From: Microcystis aeruginosa FD4 | Lineage (GTDB): Bacteria; Cyanobacteriota; Cyanobacteriia; Cyanobacteriales; Microcystaceae | Length of the DNA: 64,000 nt | NCBI RefSeq assembly: GCF_009792235.1 | Contig: NZ_CP046973.1 | Coordinates: 682,001 to 746,000, forward strand | Reading direction: 5' to 3' | In this document: piece after piece, positions 26,233 through 36,190 of the stretch | Numbering within the stretch: position 1 is the stretch's first letter | Layout of the letters: every line of letters begins with the position of its first letter | Notes under the pieces: generated by a model | Databases searched by the model: none | Told to the model about the DNA's origin: nothing | The model's input: only the letters and a program-made list of their open reading frames with translations | Program-made: the position numbers and the translations under genes

Positions 26233-27420
26233 TTACTGATAGCGAATTCCCGCATCTTCGAGGCGCTGTAAAGCTTCCCCTAATCGCGGGATATCGGCGA
26301 TTAAACTGACGCGCACATAACCTTCCCCTCCCTCTCCAAAAGCATTGCCCGGAGTGACAACGACACCGGTTTTTTGTAGGACGCTGAGGGCAAAATCCGT
26401 GGAATTCATACCGACGCTACAGGGAATCCAGAGATACATTGTCGCCTTAGAGGGGGGAATATCCCAACCTAATTGCCCCAAACCTTTGATTAAAAAATCT
26501 CGTCGCTGTCGGTATCTTTCCTGTACTTGTTTGACGTATTCATCCGGCAGTTGTAGGGCGGTTTCGGCAGCCTTTTGGATGACGGAAAAGATGCCATAAT
26601 CGAGATTAGTTTTCAGGGTGCGTAACCCTTGAATAATATCGGAATTGCCCACGACAAAACCGACGCGCCAGCCGGCCATATTATAGGTTTTCGAGAGGGT
26701 ATGAAATTCTACACTAATCTCTTTTGCCCCCGGAATTTCTAATAAACTGGTGGGCTGATAACCATCAAAACTTAATTCAGCATAACAGAGATCGTGGACG
26801 AGCATAATCTCATAGTGCCGGGCCCAAGCAACGATTTTTTCAAAAAATTCCAGGGGGGCAACGGCGGCGGTGGGATTACTGGGATAGTTAAAATAGAGGA
26901 TTTTCGCCTGTTTAGCCACATCTTCGGGGATAGAATCGATATCTATCAGCCAATCCTGTTCCGCTTTTAAGATTATTGGGTATAGCGTCGCCCCAGCAAT
27001 CAAGGGACCGCGAAAATGGGCGGGATAGGCGGGACTGGGAACCAAGACCACATCGCCGGGGTTAACATAAGCTAGGGCGAGGTGAGATAAGCCCTCTTTG
27101 GAACCTAGCAGGGGCAAAGCTTCGTTATCGGGATTGAGTTCCACACCATAACTGCGATCATACCATTTAGCGATCGCTTCTCGGAAACTGGCGGTTCCTT
27201 CAAAGGGTGGATAACCGTGAAATTGGGGGGTTTCAAAAGCTTGAATGGCCGCTTCGATAACTGGACGCGGGGCAGAACCGTCGGGATTACCCATGCCTAA
27301 ATCGATTAAATCTAGTCCTTCTTTGCGGGCTAAGGCTTTTAATTCATCCAAACGGGCGAAAACGTAAGGGGGTAAGGCACTTAATCGCTTGGCGCGGCTA
27401 TTCGTCCAATTTACACTCAT
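26233..27420 (-). CDS. Class I/II PLP aminotransferase (LL-DAP / aspartate type)
   Basis: The 395-aa enzyme starts MSVNWTNSRAKRLSALPPYV. Conserved parts are LIDLGMGNPDGSAPRPVIEA, GYPPFEGTASFREAIAKWYD, ILYFNYPSNPTAAVA, LVHDLCYAELSFDGY and the PLP-lysine block FHTLSKTYNMAGWRVGFVVG. It groups with LL-diaminopimelate or alanine/aspartate aminotransferases of the AlaC/DapL2 type. The amino donor cannot be fixed from sequence. Single gene; upstream is a repeat-rich gap. Confidence 0.88.
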   Translation of the reverse strand: MSVNWTNSRAKRLSALPPYVFARLDELKALARKEGLDLIDLGMGNPDGSAPRPVIEAAIQAFETPQFHGYPPFEGTASFREAIAKWYDRSYGVELNPDNEALPLLGSKEGLSHLALAYVNPGDVVLVPSPAYPAHFRGPLIAGATLYPIILKAEQDWLIDIDSIPEDVAKQAKILYFNYPSNPTAAVAPLEFFEKIVAWARHYEIMLVHDLCYAELSFDGYQPTSLLEIPGAKEISVEFHTLSKTYNMAGWRVGFVVGNSDIIQGLRTLKTNLDYGIFSVIQKAAETALQLPDEYVKQVQERYRQRRDFLIKGLGQLGWDIPPSKATMYLWIPCSVGMNSTDFALSVLQKTGVVVTPGNAFGEGGEGYVRVSLIADIPRLGEALQRLEDAGIRYQ

Positions 27421-27811
27421 TAACTTCTTGGCTTACTGATCGAGGTAATCTAACATTATGACACGAGTGTATGGCTAATTTAGCAGTTAGTTATTAAGCT
27501 GCCCGCTCATTTAAATTGCTTGTTGAGACGAGACAAAAGGCAAGAGGCAAGAGGCAAAAGGCAAGAGGCAAAAGGATAATTTTCCCTTTAACCTTTCGCT
27601 TTTTCCCGACATTTGCCGAAAATTTTTTGATTTATGCAAGAGAGCTTTTTTGCTGCCTCAGTATGGCTGGAATTGCCCCACATCGGAGATGGAGAGCCAA
27701 ACTAAGGTAATCTAATTAATAGAGGCTGAAAATTACTGATTAGCCCCAGCATTAACCCCATTCTTCGGGATTATCCCCCGGTAAGTCCTGACTCCTCACT
27801 TCTCAATTCTT
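27421..27811. other. Intergenic stretch with a GGCAAAAGGCAAGA array
   Basis: 27535-27575 holds repeats of GGCAAGAGGCAAAA. The rest is AT-rich and lies between divergently transcribed genes (an aminotransferase and glcE), so both promoters should be here. No gene or RNA was recognised. Confidence 0.5.
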
Positions 27812-27820
27812 TTGTCAAAC

Positions 27821-29107
27821 ATGACTGCGATCGCTGCCCAGATAACTTCTATTTTACCCCCCGACACGACGGTTATAGCTTGGCCACAAGTGCCAAAGGA
27901 GGAACAAGAAAGACTATCAAGGGCAATTAGGGGCAAAAGTCCTGAAATTATAGTTTATCCCGCTAATACGGCCGCTTTAGCCTCTCTGGTGCGTTTTGCC
28001 AACGAAAATCGTCTGTCTTTATTGGCCTACGGTCAAGGCAGTAAATTAGATTGGGGTGGATTAGTCGAGTCACCCGATATTTTAGTCAGTACCCGAAATC
28101 TCAACCAGATTATTGACCATGCCAGGGGAGATTTAACTATAACCGTGCAAGCTGGGCTTAAACTAGCGGATTTACAGGCTTTTTTAGCTTCTAGCGGTCA
28201 ATTTCTTCCTATTGATCCCAGTGATGCCGATAATGCCACGATTGGCGGTATTATGGCCACGGCCGACGCCGGAACATGGCGGCAAAGATACGGTGGAGTC
28301 CGGGATCTGATTCTAGGATTCTCCTTTATCCGTCACGATGGCGAGATTGCTAAAGCTGGAGGGCGTGTGGTCAAGAACGTGGCGGGATACGACATGATGA
28401 AGCTATTTACGGGTTCCTACGGCACTTTAGGGATTATCGATCAGATTACCCTGCGACTGTATCCCGAAACTGCTAACTCAGAAACCCTGATAATCACTGG
28501 AAATAGCGAAAATATTAGTAAATTAAGTCAAGTTATTCGGCAATCGGCCTTAACTCCCACCGTCGCTGAATGTTTAAACCTAGGGATGACGCAAGCACTA
28601 GGATTAGGGGAAAAGGTCGCTTTATTGCTGCGTTTTCAAAGCATTCCCGAAAGTATTAGCGAACAATCGCAACAGGTGAGTTATTTAGGACAACAGTTAG
28701 ATTGTCAGACTAATTCTTATCGGGATGAGGAAGAAGTTTCTCTATGGCAAAGATACCGAAAAACAATGGATAATTATGACCAAGAGGGCAATTTTTTCGG
28801 CAAAATAGGATTATTACCCAGCAGTTTAGCCCTAGTTATCGACCAAATTAACGGACTAGCCTCGATTAATATTAGTAGTGGGGTGGGTAAAGTTATCTTA
28901 AAATCGGAGGAAAATCTTGACAAAATTCGCTCTTTATGCAGTGCCAATCAGGGTTATTTAACGGTGTTAACCGCGCCTCCATCGCTCAAGGAAAAAATTG
29001 AACCTTGGGGTTATACAGGTAATGCGATTACCATGATGAAAACCCTAAAAACTAAATTCGATCCTCACGGTATTTTTAGTCCTGAACGCTTTCTTAACAA
29101 AATCTAA
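27821..29107 (+). CDS. glcE: Glycolate dehydrogenase FAD-binding subunit
   Basis: The product of about 428 aa starts MTAIAAQITSILPPDTTVIA at ATG 27821. It has the FAD_binding_4 fold: LLAYGQGSKLDWGGL, TITVQAGLKLADLQAFLASS, ATIGGIMATADAGTWRQRYG and GGRVVKNVAGYDMMKLFTGS. GlcE works with GlcD and GlcF to oxidise photorespiratory glycolate to glyoxylate. glcF follows 9 bases later, forming an operon. glcD is not in the window. Confidence 0.9.
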   Translation: MTAIAAQITSILPPDTTVIAWPQVPKEEQERLSRAIRGKSPEIIVYPANTAALASLVRFANENRLSLLAYGQGSKLDWGGLVESPDILVSTRNLNQIIDHARGDLTITVQAGLKLADLQAFLASSGQFLPIDPSDADNATIGGIMATADAGTWRQRYGGVRDLILGFSFIRHDGEIAKAGGRVVKNVAGYDMMKLFTGSYGTLGIIDQITLRLYPETANSETLIITGNSENISKLSQVIRQSALTPTVAECLNLGMTQALGLGEKVALLLRFQSIPESISEQSQQVSYLGQQLDCQTNSYRDEEEVSLWQRYRKTMDNYDQEGNFFGKIGLLPSSLALVIDQINGLASINISSGVGKVILKSEENLDKIRSLCSANQGYLTVLTAPPSLKEKIEPWGYTGNAITMMKTLKTKFDPHGIFSPERFLNKI

Positions 29108-29116
29108 TTAAAAATT

Positions 29117-30472
29117 ATGCAAACCTCCGAACATTCCCTTAACTTTCAAGAATTAATCGACCAAAAAAATCAAGGATTTGACCCCAAGAATCCCCCCGCT
29201 CAAGAATTAATCGATAGTTGTGTTCACTGTGGTTTTTGTCTATCTACCTGTCCCAGTTATCGAGTCATTGGCAAAGAAATGGACTCCCCCCGGGGTAGAA
29301 TTTATCTGATGAATGCTATCAACAAAGGGGAAGCAGTTTTAGACGAAACCACTAGCCAACATTTTGATACTTGTTTAGGTTGTTTAGCCTGTGTTAGTAC
29401 CTGTCCATCAGGAGTACAATACGATCAATTAATCGCCGCAGTTCGTCCGCAAGTGGAACGCAATCAACCCCGAAGTTTTAAAGATAAAATTATTCGTTTT
29501 CTCATTTTTAATCTCTTTCCCTATCCCGTCCGTCTCAAATTATTTTTACCCTTCCTCTGGTTATATCAAACCCTGGGATTACAAACCCTAGTCAGGAAAT
29601 CGGGTATCTTAAAAATGCTCTTTCCCCGTCTAGCGGCCATGGAATCAATTTTACCCAAAATTACCCTAGACTCTCTGTTTAAAAATTATGCCGATGTTAT
29701 TCCCTCCCAAACTGAAAAACGCTATCGGGTGGGAGTAGTTTTAGGTTGTGTGCAGAGACTCTTTTTTTCACCAGTAAATGAAGCGACGGTGCGGGTTTTA
29801 ACTGCCAATGGTTGCGAAGTGGTTATCCCCAAAACCCAGGGTTGTTGTGCTGCTTTACCCGCACATCAAGGACAGGAAAAACAAGCGCAAAGTTTAGCCA
29901 GACAAATGATCGATAGTTTCGCAGAAACCGAGGTTGATTATATTATTATCAATGCGGCGGGTTGTGGTCATACTCTCAAGGAATATCATCATATTTTAGC
30001 CGATGATCCTGAATATAAAGATAAGGCTAAGGAGTTTGTGGCTAAAGTACGCGATGCCCAAGAATTTTTGGCAGCAGTGGGATTAACTGCTGATTTATCG
30101 CCGATTACCGAGACAGAATTAACCCTAGTTTATCAAGATGCCTGTCATCTTTTACACGGACAAAAAATCTCGGTGCAGCCACGGCAATTATTGCAAAAAA
30201 TCCCCAATATTAACTTAAAAGAACCTATCGATGCGGCCTTGTGTTGTGGTAGTGCCGGAGTTTATAATATGCTACAGCCAGATACTGCCGATCAATTAGG
30301 TCAGCAGAAAGTAGGCAATTTATTAAATACTGGGGCCGCGGTGATTGCTTCTCCTAATCCGGGTTGTTCCCTACAAATTAAAAAACATCTACAATTACAG
30401 GGAAAAGATACACCCGTTATTCATCCCATCGAATTATTAGATTATGCGATTCGCGGGCTGAAAATTTCCTAG
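29117..30472 (+). CDS. glcF: Glycolate dehydrogenase iron-sulfur subunit
   Basis: The 451-aa protein has two 4Fe-4S motifs, CVHCGFCLSTCPSYR and CLGCLACVSTCPSGV. Two CCG domains follow (VLGCVQRLFF with KTQGCCAALPAHQ; YQDACHLLHGQ with DAALCCGSAGVYN). This is the GlcF layout, the electron-transfer subunit of glycolate dehydrogenase. It is the second gene of the glcE-glcF pair. The window also carries a glyoxylate aminotransferase at 34765, the next step of the pathway. Confidence 0.95.
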   Translation: MQTSEHSLNFQELIDQKNQGFDPKNPPAQELIDSCVHCGFCLSTCPSYRVIGKEMDSPRGRIYLMNAINKGEAVLDETTSQHFDTCLGCLACVSTCPSGVQYDQLIAAVRPQVERNQPRSFKDKIIRFLIFNLFPYPVRLKLFLPFLWLYQTLGLQTLVRKSGILKMLFPRLAAMESILPKITLDSLFKNYADVIPSQTEKRYRVGVVLGCVQRLFFSPVNEATVRVLTANGCEVVIPKTQGCCAALPAHQGQEKQAQSLARQMIDSFAETEVDYIIINAAGCGHTLKEYHHILADDPEYKDKAKEFVAKVRDAQEFLAAVGLTADLSPITETELTLVYQDACHLLHGQKISVQPRQLLQKIPNINLKEPIDAALCCGSAGVYNMLQPDTADQLGQQKVGNLLNTGAAVIASPNPGCSLQIKKHLQLQGKDTPVIHPIELLDYAIRGLKIS

Positions 30473-30813
30473 TTCATCCCCGTTTTATCTTAATTTTCGG
30501 TAATTTTCTCGGTAGTTTGTCCTTACTGTCACCTAGAATTTTGATAGAGGGGTTTCACCTCTCCTCTCTTATTACTCGGTAGAAATAGCATCAGGAAAAA
30601 TCTAGGGAACATTATTGTTCGCCCTTCAATCTTAGAATCCAGTTCACAGAAAGATACAGTTAGGAGCAATCAGACTCAACTATTTACTAAGATAATTTAC
30701 TTTTGTTTCCCCATGGCAAGGTTCGGGAAAACCCTGGACTTAAAACTGGTCATATTTATTTATTTCCTAATTCAAACTCAACCATAAATTTTTTTTTAGG
30801 AGAAATCAATAAT

Positions 30814-31995
30814 ATGCAACTAAAGGCCGAAACTAGCAACTTTAGTCAATCAAGAAAGCTTTTCTTATATATATTAAAAATCTTCATCATTTGGAGAGGA
30901 ACGCTTTTACTGATGCACCTCATCGGACTCAGTTTTAGTCAGATGAATGAATCTTCATCTCCTCAAGCACCTTTTTGGCATATGTTTCCCGATAATCATT
31001 ATTTGGATTCTTTCTTTCGTTTTGATAGTGCCTGGTACAACGAAATTATTCAAACAGGATATTCATACAATCCTGAAAAACAATCGAACGTTGCTTTTTT
31101 TCCTCTCTATCCTATTTTAGTCAAAGCAATTGCATCTTTAACTTCCTTAAGTGTGCCTATTGCTGGTCTTTTGCTTTCTAATTTATGTCTAATATTTGCC
31201 TTGATTTTTGTTTATAAAATTAGTAATATTTATCTAAATAAAAGAGGCAGTGAAAAAGTTTTAATTCTTATGTTAGTTTTTCCTACTTCCTTTTTTTATA
31301 GCTGTTTTTATACTGAGAGCCTCTATTTGCTAACCACCGCTGCTTGTTTTTATTTCTTTCTGAACAAGAAATACTTTTGGTCTGGATTTTTTGGATTTTT
31401 TGCCAGTTTAACTAGAGTCACAGGAGTAATAATTTTTCTGGCTTTTGCTATCGAATTACTTTGGAAATATTTAAAGAAAAAAGAGCTTCCCAGGAGAGAA
31501 AGTCTTTTCCTCCTATTAATACCCTGTGGGTTAATCGCTTATATGGTATTTTTAGCTTGGAAATTCAATGAACCTTTGGCATTTATTAAAGTTCAGGATT
31601 TATGGGGTAGAGATGAGAGAGTATTTCCTTTAATTACTCTAATAAACTACTGGAAGAATATCAATTTTATCTTTCCAAAAGATGCCAATAATGCAGTTAG
31701 ATTATTAAATACTTTTTTTAGCTTCTCTTTTTTAGGTATTTTGCTATTCTCTATCGTTAAAAAGCCTCTCAATATTTCCCTGTTAATTTTTGCCTTCCTG
31801 AGCTTTTTTTTGCCTTTAAGTACAGGAACAACAGAATCAATGATGCGGTATATGATGACAATATTTCCAATATTTATTATTCTTGGATATTGGAGCCAAA
31901 AAAATCGTTATTTTTATGGTTTTCTGTTATTCTTGTTTACCTATTTTTTATCGATTCTATTTCTTTGGTATGGTAATTGGGGCTGGATAGCTTAG
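30814..31995 (+). CDS. Multi-pass membrane mannosyltransferase (PIG-V/Gpi18-like)
   Basis: The product of about 393 aa starts MQLKAETSNFSQSRKLFLYI at ATG 30814, behind TTAGGAG; the reading frame extends upstream to 30703, but that part is not conserved in style. It is very hydrophobic, with around nine membrane segments. The early loop has HYLDSFFRFDSAWYNEIIQT, i.e. the D-x-x-W/Y acidic motif of GT-C glycosyltransferases, and NVAFFPLYPILVKA. These fit the PIG-V-like mannosyltransferase family. Codon use is more AT-rich than its neighbours. Acceptor unknown; likely a cell-envelope glycan. Confidence 0.75.
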   Translation: MQLKAETSNFSQSRKLFLYILKIFIIWRGTLLLMHLIGLSFSQMNESSSPQAPFWHMFPDNHYLDSFFRFDSAWYNEIIQTGYSYNPEKQSNVAFFPLYPILVKAIASLTSLSVPIAGLLLSNLCLIFALIFVYKISNIYLNKRGSEKVLILMLVFPTSFFYSCFYTESLYLLTTAACFYFFLNKKYFWSGFFGFFASLTRVTGVIIFLAFAIELLWKYLKKKELPRRESLFLLLIPCGLIAYMVFLAWKFNEPLAFIKVQDLWGRDERVFPLITLINYWKNINFIFPKDANNAVRLLNTFFSFSFLGILLFSIVKKPLNISLLIFAFLSFFLPLSTGTTESMMRYMMTIFPIFIILGYWSQKNRYFYGFLLFLFTYFLSILFLWYGNWGWIA

Positions 31996-32379
31996 TTGAT
32001 CGTGCAGTTGAGTCAAATTGTCCCAACTGGTGGTGCTAACATAGCTCTTTGCTCAAAGAGAGTCGATTTATTTGTTCAAAAATATCAACTAGATAGAGAA
32101 TTATTGTAATCCTAAATTAGAGGTATGATAAAAAATGTTACTCACATTGCCGAATATCTATATCGCTCAATAAAATCAATCACAATCACAGGATAAGCGT
32201 TTAAATGCGATCGAGATTGGCTTGATTTTAATACAAAAATACTGCACATTGATCATCATCAGTTCCTGAACAGAAGCAAAAGAAAACCCCACAGACAAAG
32301 ACCTTGTAATGATAAAATCGACAATGGCGATGGCTTAACTATTAGTATTTTTTGCGTCGGACTAGCAGGAGATAAAAGC
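31996..32379. other. Intergenic stretch, no gene seen
   Basis: The 384 bases before hom hold only short open frames. One (32125-32196) starts MIKNVTHIAEYLYRSIKSIT and looks like a fragment but has no recognisable relative. The hom promoter is expected in the last 100 bases. Confidence 0.4.
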
Positions 32380-33678
32380 GTGACCTTTAAGATTGGTTTA
32401 CTCGGTTTCGGAGTTGTGGGGACAGGAACAGCGAAAATCCTCCTTGATCCTTTTGGTCGTCATCCCGTACTCAAAGAGATTACCATTGGACGAGTGGGAG
32501 TTAGATCTCTAGATAAACCCAGAGAAATCGAGCTTTCCCCCCAGCTGTTGACCACTGACCTAGAATCGATCGTTACTGACCCCGAAATTGATATTATTGT
32601 CGAATTATTGGGGGGTTTGGAACCGGCACGCTCTTTAATTCTCCAAGCAATCGCATCGGGAAAGCACGTTGTCACGGCAAATAAGGCGGTTATTGCCCGT
32701 TTTGGCGATGAAATCTACGCCAAGGCTAACGAAAAAGGGGTTTATGTCCTTCTAGAAGCGGCAGTGGGTGGTGGAATTCCCGTCATTAAACCCTTAAAAC
32801 AATCCCTCGGCGCTAATCGCATCAGCAGCATCATGGGAATTGTCAACGGCACAACTAACTATATTCTCACGGAAATGAGCCAAAAAGGGGCAGATTTTAG
32901 CGAAGTTTTGGCCAAAGCTCAGGAATTAGGCTATGCAGAAGCTGATCCCACTGCGGACGTGGATGGATTCGATGCAGCCGATAAAATCGCCATTTTAGCC
33001 TCTCTGGGTTTTGGAGGTCGGGTAAAACGGGAAGATGTTTACTGTGAAGGTATCCGGCAAGTTAGCACCGTCGATATCGCCTACGCTGATAGACTGGGAT
33101 TTGTGATTAAATTATTAGCGATCGCGAAAGATACGGTTAAAGAGGATTCCGATACCCTAGAGTTGCGGGTTCATCCGACCCTAGTACCGAAAACCCATCC
33201 CCTCGCTAATGCTAACGGGGTCTATAACGCTATTCTGGTCGAGGGGGAACCCTTGGGACAAGTGATGTTTTACGGACCCGGTGCCGGTAGCGGACCGACG
33301 GCCAGCGCGGTAGTATCGGATGTGATGAATATCGTCGGAATTTTAAAAAGTAGTGGCAAAACCAAGGAACTTGACCCGCTTTTAAGCTGTATTCACCAGC
33401 ATTATTGTCAAATTGCCCCGATGGAGGATTTATCGACCCGTTTTTATGCTCGTTTTCTCTGTCGCGATGTGCCGGGGGTAATCGGTCATTTAGGTATGGC
33501 TTTCGGCGACCATGGGGTTAGTCTAGAATCCGTGGTACAAATTGGTATTAGGGGTAATTTAGCCGAAATTGTCGTTGTCACCCACGATGTACGCGAGGGC
33601 AATTTCCGCAACGCTTTAGCAGCCATAGAGTCTTTAGAAGCTATTGACAGTATTCCTAGTATTCTCCGGGTTTTGTAA
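32380..33678 (+). CDS. hom: Homoserine dehydrogenase
   Basis: The 432-aa enzyme starts at GTG 32380 and reads TFKIGLLGFGVVGTGTAKIL, the NAD(P)-binding fold. It continues with VTANKAVIARFGDE, the catalytic VNGTTNYILTEMSQKG, GYAEADPTADVDGFDAADKI and a C-terminal ACT domain (YARFLCRDVPGVIGHLGMAF). It reduces aspartate semialdehyde to homoserine for threonine and methionine synthesis; the ACT domain is the usual threonine sensor. An M23 peptidase gene follows 19 bases later. Confidence 0.96.
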   Translation: MTFKIGLLGFGVVGTGTAKILLDPFGRHPVLKEITIGRVGVRSLDKPREIELSPQLLTTDLESIVTDPEIDIIVELLGGLEPARSLILQAIASGKHVVTANKAVIARFGDEIYAKANEKGVYVLLEAAVGGGIPVIKPLKQSLGANRISSIMGIVNGTTNYILTEMSQKGADFSEVLAKAQELGYAEADPTADVDGFDAADKIAILASLGFGGRVKREDVYCEGIRQVSTVDIAYADRLGFVIKLLAIAKDTVKEDSDTLELRVHPTLVPKTHPLANANGVYNAILVEGEPLGQVMFYGPGAGSGPTASAVVSDVMNIVGILKSSGKTKELDPLLSCIHQHYCQIAPMEDLSTRFYARFLCRDVPGVIGHLGMAFGDHGVSLESVVQIGIRGNLAEIVVVTHDVREGNFRNALAAIESLEAIDSIPSILRVL

Positions 33679-33697
33679 TTATAGAGATCGCTTTTTT

Positions 33698-34633
33698 ATG
33701 GTCATGGGTCGGAGAATCAGAAGTGAGAAAAGTTGGCTAAGTTTCAATAGCACAATTTTGTTTTTTTGTCTAGGTTTTTTGACCTTAAATCAAAAATTAA
33801 TTTTTGCCCAAGGTTCCGATAATGTTTGTCCCCTGCCGATTTTATCAAGGTTACAACGCCATAAAATCCAAGCGGGAGAAACGATCGCCTCCATCGCCGA
33901 AAAATACGCTCTCATCCCGGCAACGATAATTAAACTCAATCCGACTATTCTCAAAAATGGTTTGGCCCCCGTGGGGAAAGAAATCTTCATTCCCCCGATG
34001 AACGGCATTCGCATCGAAGCACCGAAAGGTTCCACTTGGCGCGATTTAGAAGCGGCCTATGGTATTCGTGCCGATATACTCTTTGAGCTTAACGGTTGTG
34101 GTCGCCGGCCGACAATAGTTTTTATCCCCGGCACCAATTGGTCCGCCACGGGCAAGCACTCGGATTATACTGGATTAAGTTCTTATCCCTTACCCTTGGC
34201 CAGCACTGTCGGATTAGCCTACGGTTGGCAAAAAAGCCCCACGGAACAGAAAAATCTCTTTCATAGTGGTATTGATCTTCTCGCCGATATTGGTACACCA
34301 GTTCTAGCAACCGAGGATGGTCTAGTGATTTATGTGGGTCAGGAAGGGGCCTATGGTAATTTGGTAGTAATTAATCATTTAGGTCGCCGGCAGACCCGTT
34401 ATGCTCATTTAAGCAGGGTTACAGTGAGAATTGACCAACGGGTACGAGCAGGAGACGTTATCGGTGCGGTTGGCACCACCGGACAACCAGATATTATTCC
34501 CCCCCATCTTCATTTTGAAGTGCGCTTAGATACTCCCGTCGGTTGGACAGCGCAGGATCCAGCTTTGCATTTGCCCCAAATCGGCCCGCAATCAAGTCAG
34601 ACTAAATCCTGTTTAAAAGGTATAGGAGAGTGA
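33698..34633 (+). CDS. LysM-M23 family peptidase (LytM-like)
   Basis: The protein of about 311 aa probably starts MVMGRRIRSEKSWLSFNSTI at 33698, just after hom. A hydrophobic segment near residue 20-38 ending LIFAQG suggests a signal peptide. A LysM domain follows (KIQAGETIASIAEKYALIPA) and then a second, weaker one. The M23 domain has HSGIDLLADIGTPVLATEDG (zinc His and Asp) and PPHLHFEVRLD. All metal ligands are visible. It should cut peptidoglycan cross-links in the periplasm or serve as a cell-wall regulator. Confidence 0.9.
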   Translation: MVMGRRIRSEKSWLSFNSTILFFCLGFLTLNQKLIFAQGSDNVCPLPILSRLQRHKIQAGETIASIAEKYALIPATIIKLNPTILKNGLAPVGKEIFIPPMNGIRIEAPKGSTWRDLEAAYGIRADILFELNGCGRRPTIVFIPGTNWSATGKHSDYTGLSSYPLPLASTVGLAYGWQKSPTEQKNLFHSGIDLLADIGTPVLATEDGLVIYVGQEGAYGNLVVINHLGRRQTRYAHLSRVTVRIDQRVRAGDVIGAVGTTGQPDIIPPHLHFEVRLDTPVGWTAQDPALHLPQIGPQSSQTKSCLKGIGE

Positions 34634-34764
34634 GTGAGTGCCGAGCGGGGGAAGCAATTCATAACTGGGTTTTTAAAGTTGGATTGGGAGTTAATCATAC
34701 TATAAAGTATATTTTCCCGCCAAAATCCCCCTCTCTGGGGAGAAGGGGAAAAATAAACCCAAGA

Positions 34765-35919
34765 TTAACCCTGCACCATCACAGCGGCAGCTGCTGCCAC
34801 ACCGGCGCCGGGGGTGACACCTTCGACACCTAACTCGATTAAAGTCGCTTCAATGGCAGCGATAACCGTGAGGATATCCCTCTCACTAGCAAAACCTAAA
34901 TGACCGATACGGAAGATTTTACCCTTGAGGTGATCCTGACCACCAGCCACAGCGATGTCGAACTTTTTATTGAGAGTCGAACGAATTTTTTCCGCATCCA
35001 CCAGAGTGGGGGCCACCGCAGTAATCGCCGTGGAAGCCCAGGAATCCGCCGCATAGAGGGGCAAATCCAGGGCGCGCATACCCGCCCGCGTCATCTTGGT
35101 TAAGCGTTGGTGACGGGCGAAAATGGCCGCTAATCCCTCCCTTCTCATCATTTGCAGAGAAGCTTGTAAACCGTACATCAGGTTAACTGGAGGGGTAAAG
35201 GGGGAACTATCCTCATCGGTGGCTTTTTTGTATTTGCCTAAATCTAGATAAAAACGGGGCAGTTTGGCGGTTTCGTAGGCTTTCCAAGCTTTTTTGCTCA
35301 CGGAAACAAAACCTAAACCGGGAGGAATCATATAACCTTTCTGGGAACCAGAACCGACCACATCTAAACCCCATTCATCGATGGGAATATGATAAGCTCC
35401 TAAACTGGTGACAGCATCGACGATAATTAAAGCTTCCCCGTGGTCTTTTACCGCTTTGTTAATGCTTTCCAAGTCATTGAGAACCCCGGTGGAAGTTTCC
35501 GAATGGGTGATAATTACCGCTTTGATGGCTTTTTCCTTGTCTTCGGTCAGTTTAGCGGTGAATGCTTCTGGATCTAGGGGTTTACCCCATTCTGCCTTAA
35601 TGACATCCACATTTAAGCCGTATGCTTTCGCCACTTTCGCCCAACGTTCCCCAAATTTACCATTATCCCCCACCAAAACTCGATCGCCGGGGCTAAGAAA
35701 ATTAATAATTCCCGCTTCCATGGCACCGGTTCCCGAAGCAGTTAGCATTAAAACATCGCCACTGGTTTGATGCAACCATTTAAGATTTTCGGTTAATTCG
35801 GCGATTACCTTGCTAAAAGCACCCGTCCGATGACCTATAGGTGCTTTAGCCATAGCCAATAATACCGCTTCCGGCACTGGTGTGGGGCCGGGAATCATCA
35901 ACATATTTTTATTTTCCAT
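34765..35919 (-). CDS. Alanine/serine-glyoxylate aminotransferase (class V)
   Basis: The 384-aa enzyme starts MENKNMLMIPGPTPVPEAVL and has the class-V signature: GHRTGAFSKVIAELTENLKW, TASGTGAMEAGIINFLSPGD, IVDAVTSLGAYHIPIDEWGL and the PLP lysine in VVGSGSQKGYMIPPGLGFVS. Cyanobacterial homologues are also annotated as the small subunit of soluble hydrogenase, an old name. It most likely converts photorespiratory glyoxylate to glycine, which fits the glcE-glcF pair 5 kb away. Confidence 0.92.
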   Translation of the reverse strand: MENKNMLMIPGPTPVPEAVLLAMAKAPIGHRTGAFSKVIAELTENLKWLHQTSGDVLMLTASGTGAMEAGIINFLSPGDRVLVGDNGKFGERWAKVAKAYGLNVDVIKAEWGKPLDPEAFTAKLTEDKEKAIKAVIITHSETSTGVLNDLESINKAVKDHGEALIIVDAVTSLGAYHIPIDEWGLDVVGSGSQKGYMIPPGLGFVSVSKKAWKAYETAKLPRFYLDLGKYKKATDEDSSPFTPPVNLMYGLQASLQMMRREGLAAIFARHQRLTKMTRAGMRALDLPLYAADSWASTAITAVAPTLVDAEKIRSTLNKKFDIAVAGGQDHLKGKIFRIGHLGFASERDILTVIAAIEATLIELGVEGVTPGAGVAAAAAVMVQG

Positions 35920-36056
35920 GGTTCGTCCTCTCTCGTTGGGCCATATTTAAAAAGATAAAAAACCAAATCTCGATCGCATCAATTCTGAGGGGATGATTTA
36001 AGATTCGGCAAACTCTGATTATATCCCGGCAGATAGCCGTGTCAGTTATCAGGGGA

Positions 36057-36186
36057 TAGGGTGATAGGGTTTTGGGGTGATAGGGTGGTCACTGCGTGCG
36101 CGTTGCGGGGGGTGTTAGGGTTTTATTTGAAATTACCCACTTCCCCACTTCCCCACTTCCCCACTTCCCCATCTCCCCACTTCCTA
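36057..36186. repeat. Composite tandem repeat, third (short) copy
   Basis: GGGTGATAGGGTTTTGGGGT-type text, then GGGTGTTAGGGTTTTATTTG, then AAATTACCCACTTCCCC and about six CCCCACTT octamers to 36180. The order G-rich, linker, C-rich is the same as at 15845 and 17190, with the octamer varied to CCCCACTT. It lies between two minus-strand genes. Confidence 0.85.
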
Positions 36187-36190
36187 ACTT

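Noticed and set aside
32125..32196. Short frame MIKNVTHIAEYLYRS as a gene
   Set aside because: Only 23 codons, no ribosome site, no relatives recognised.
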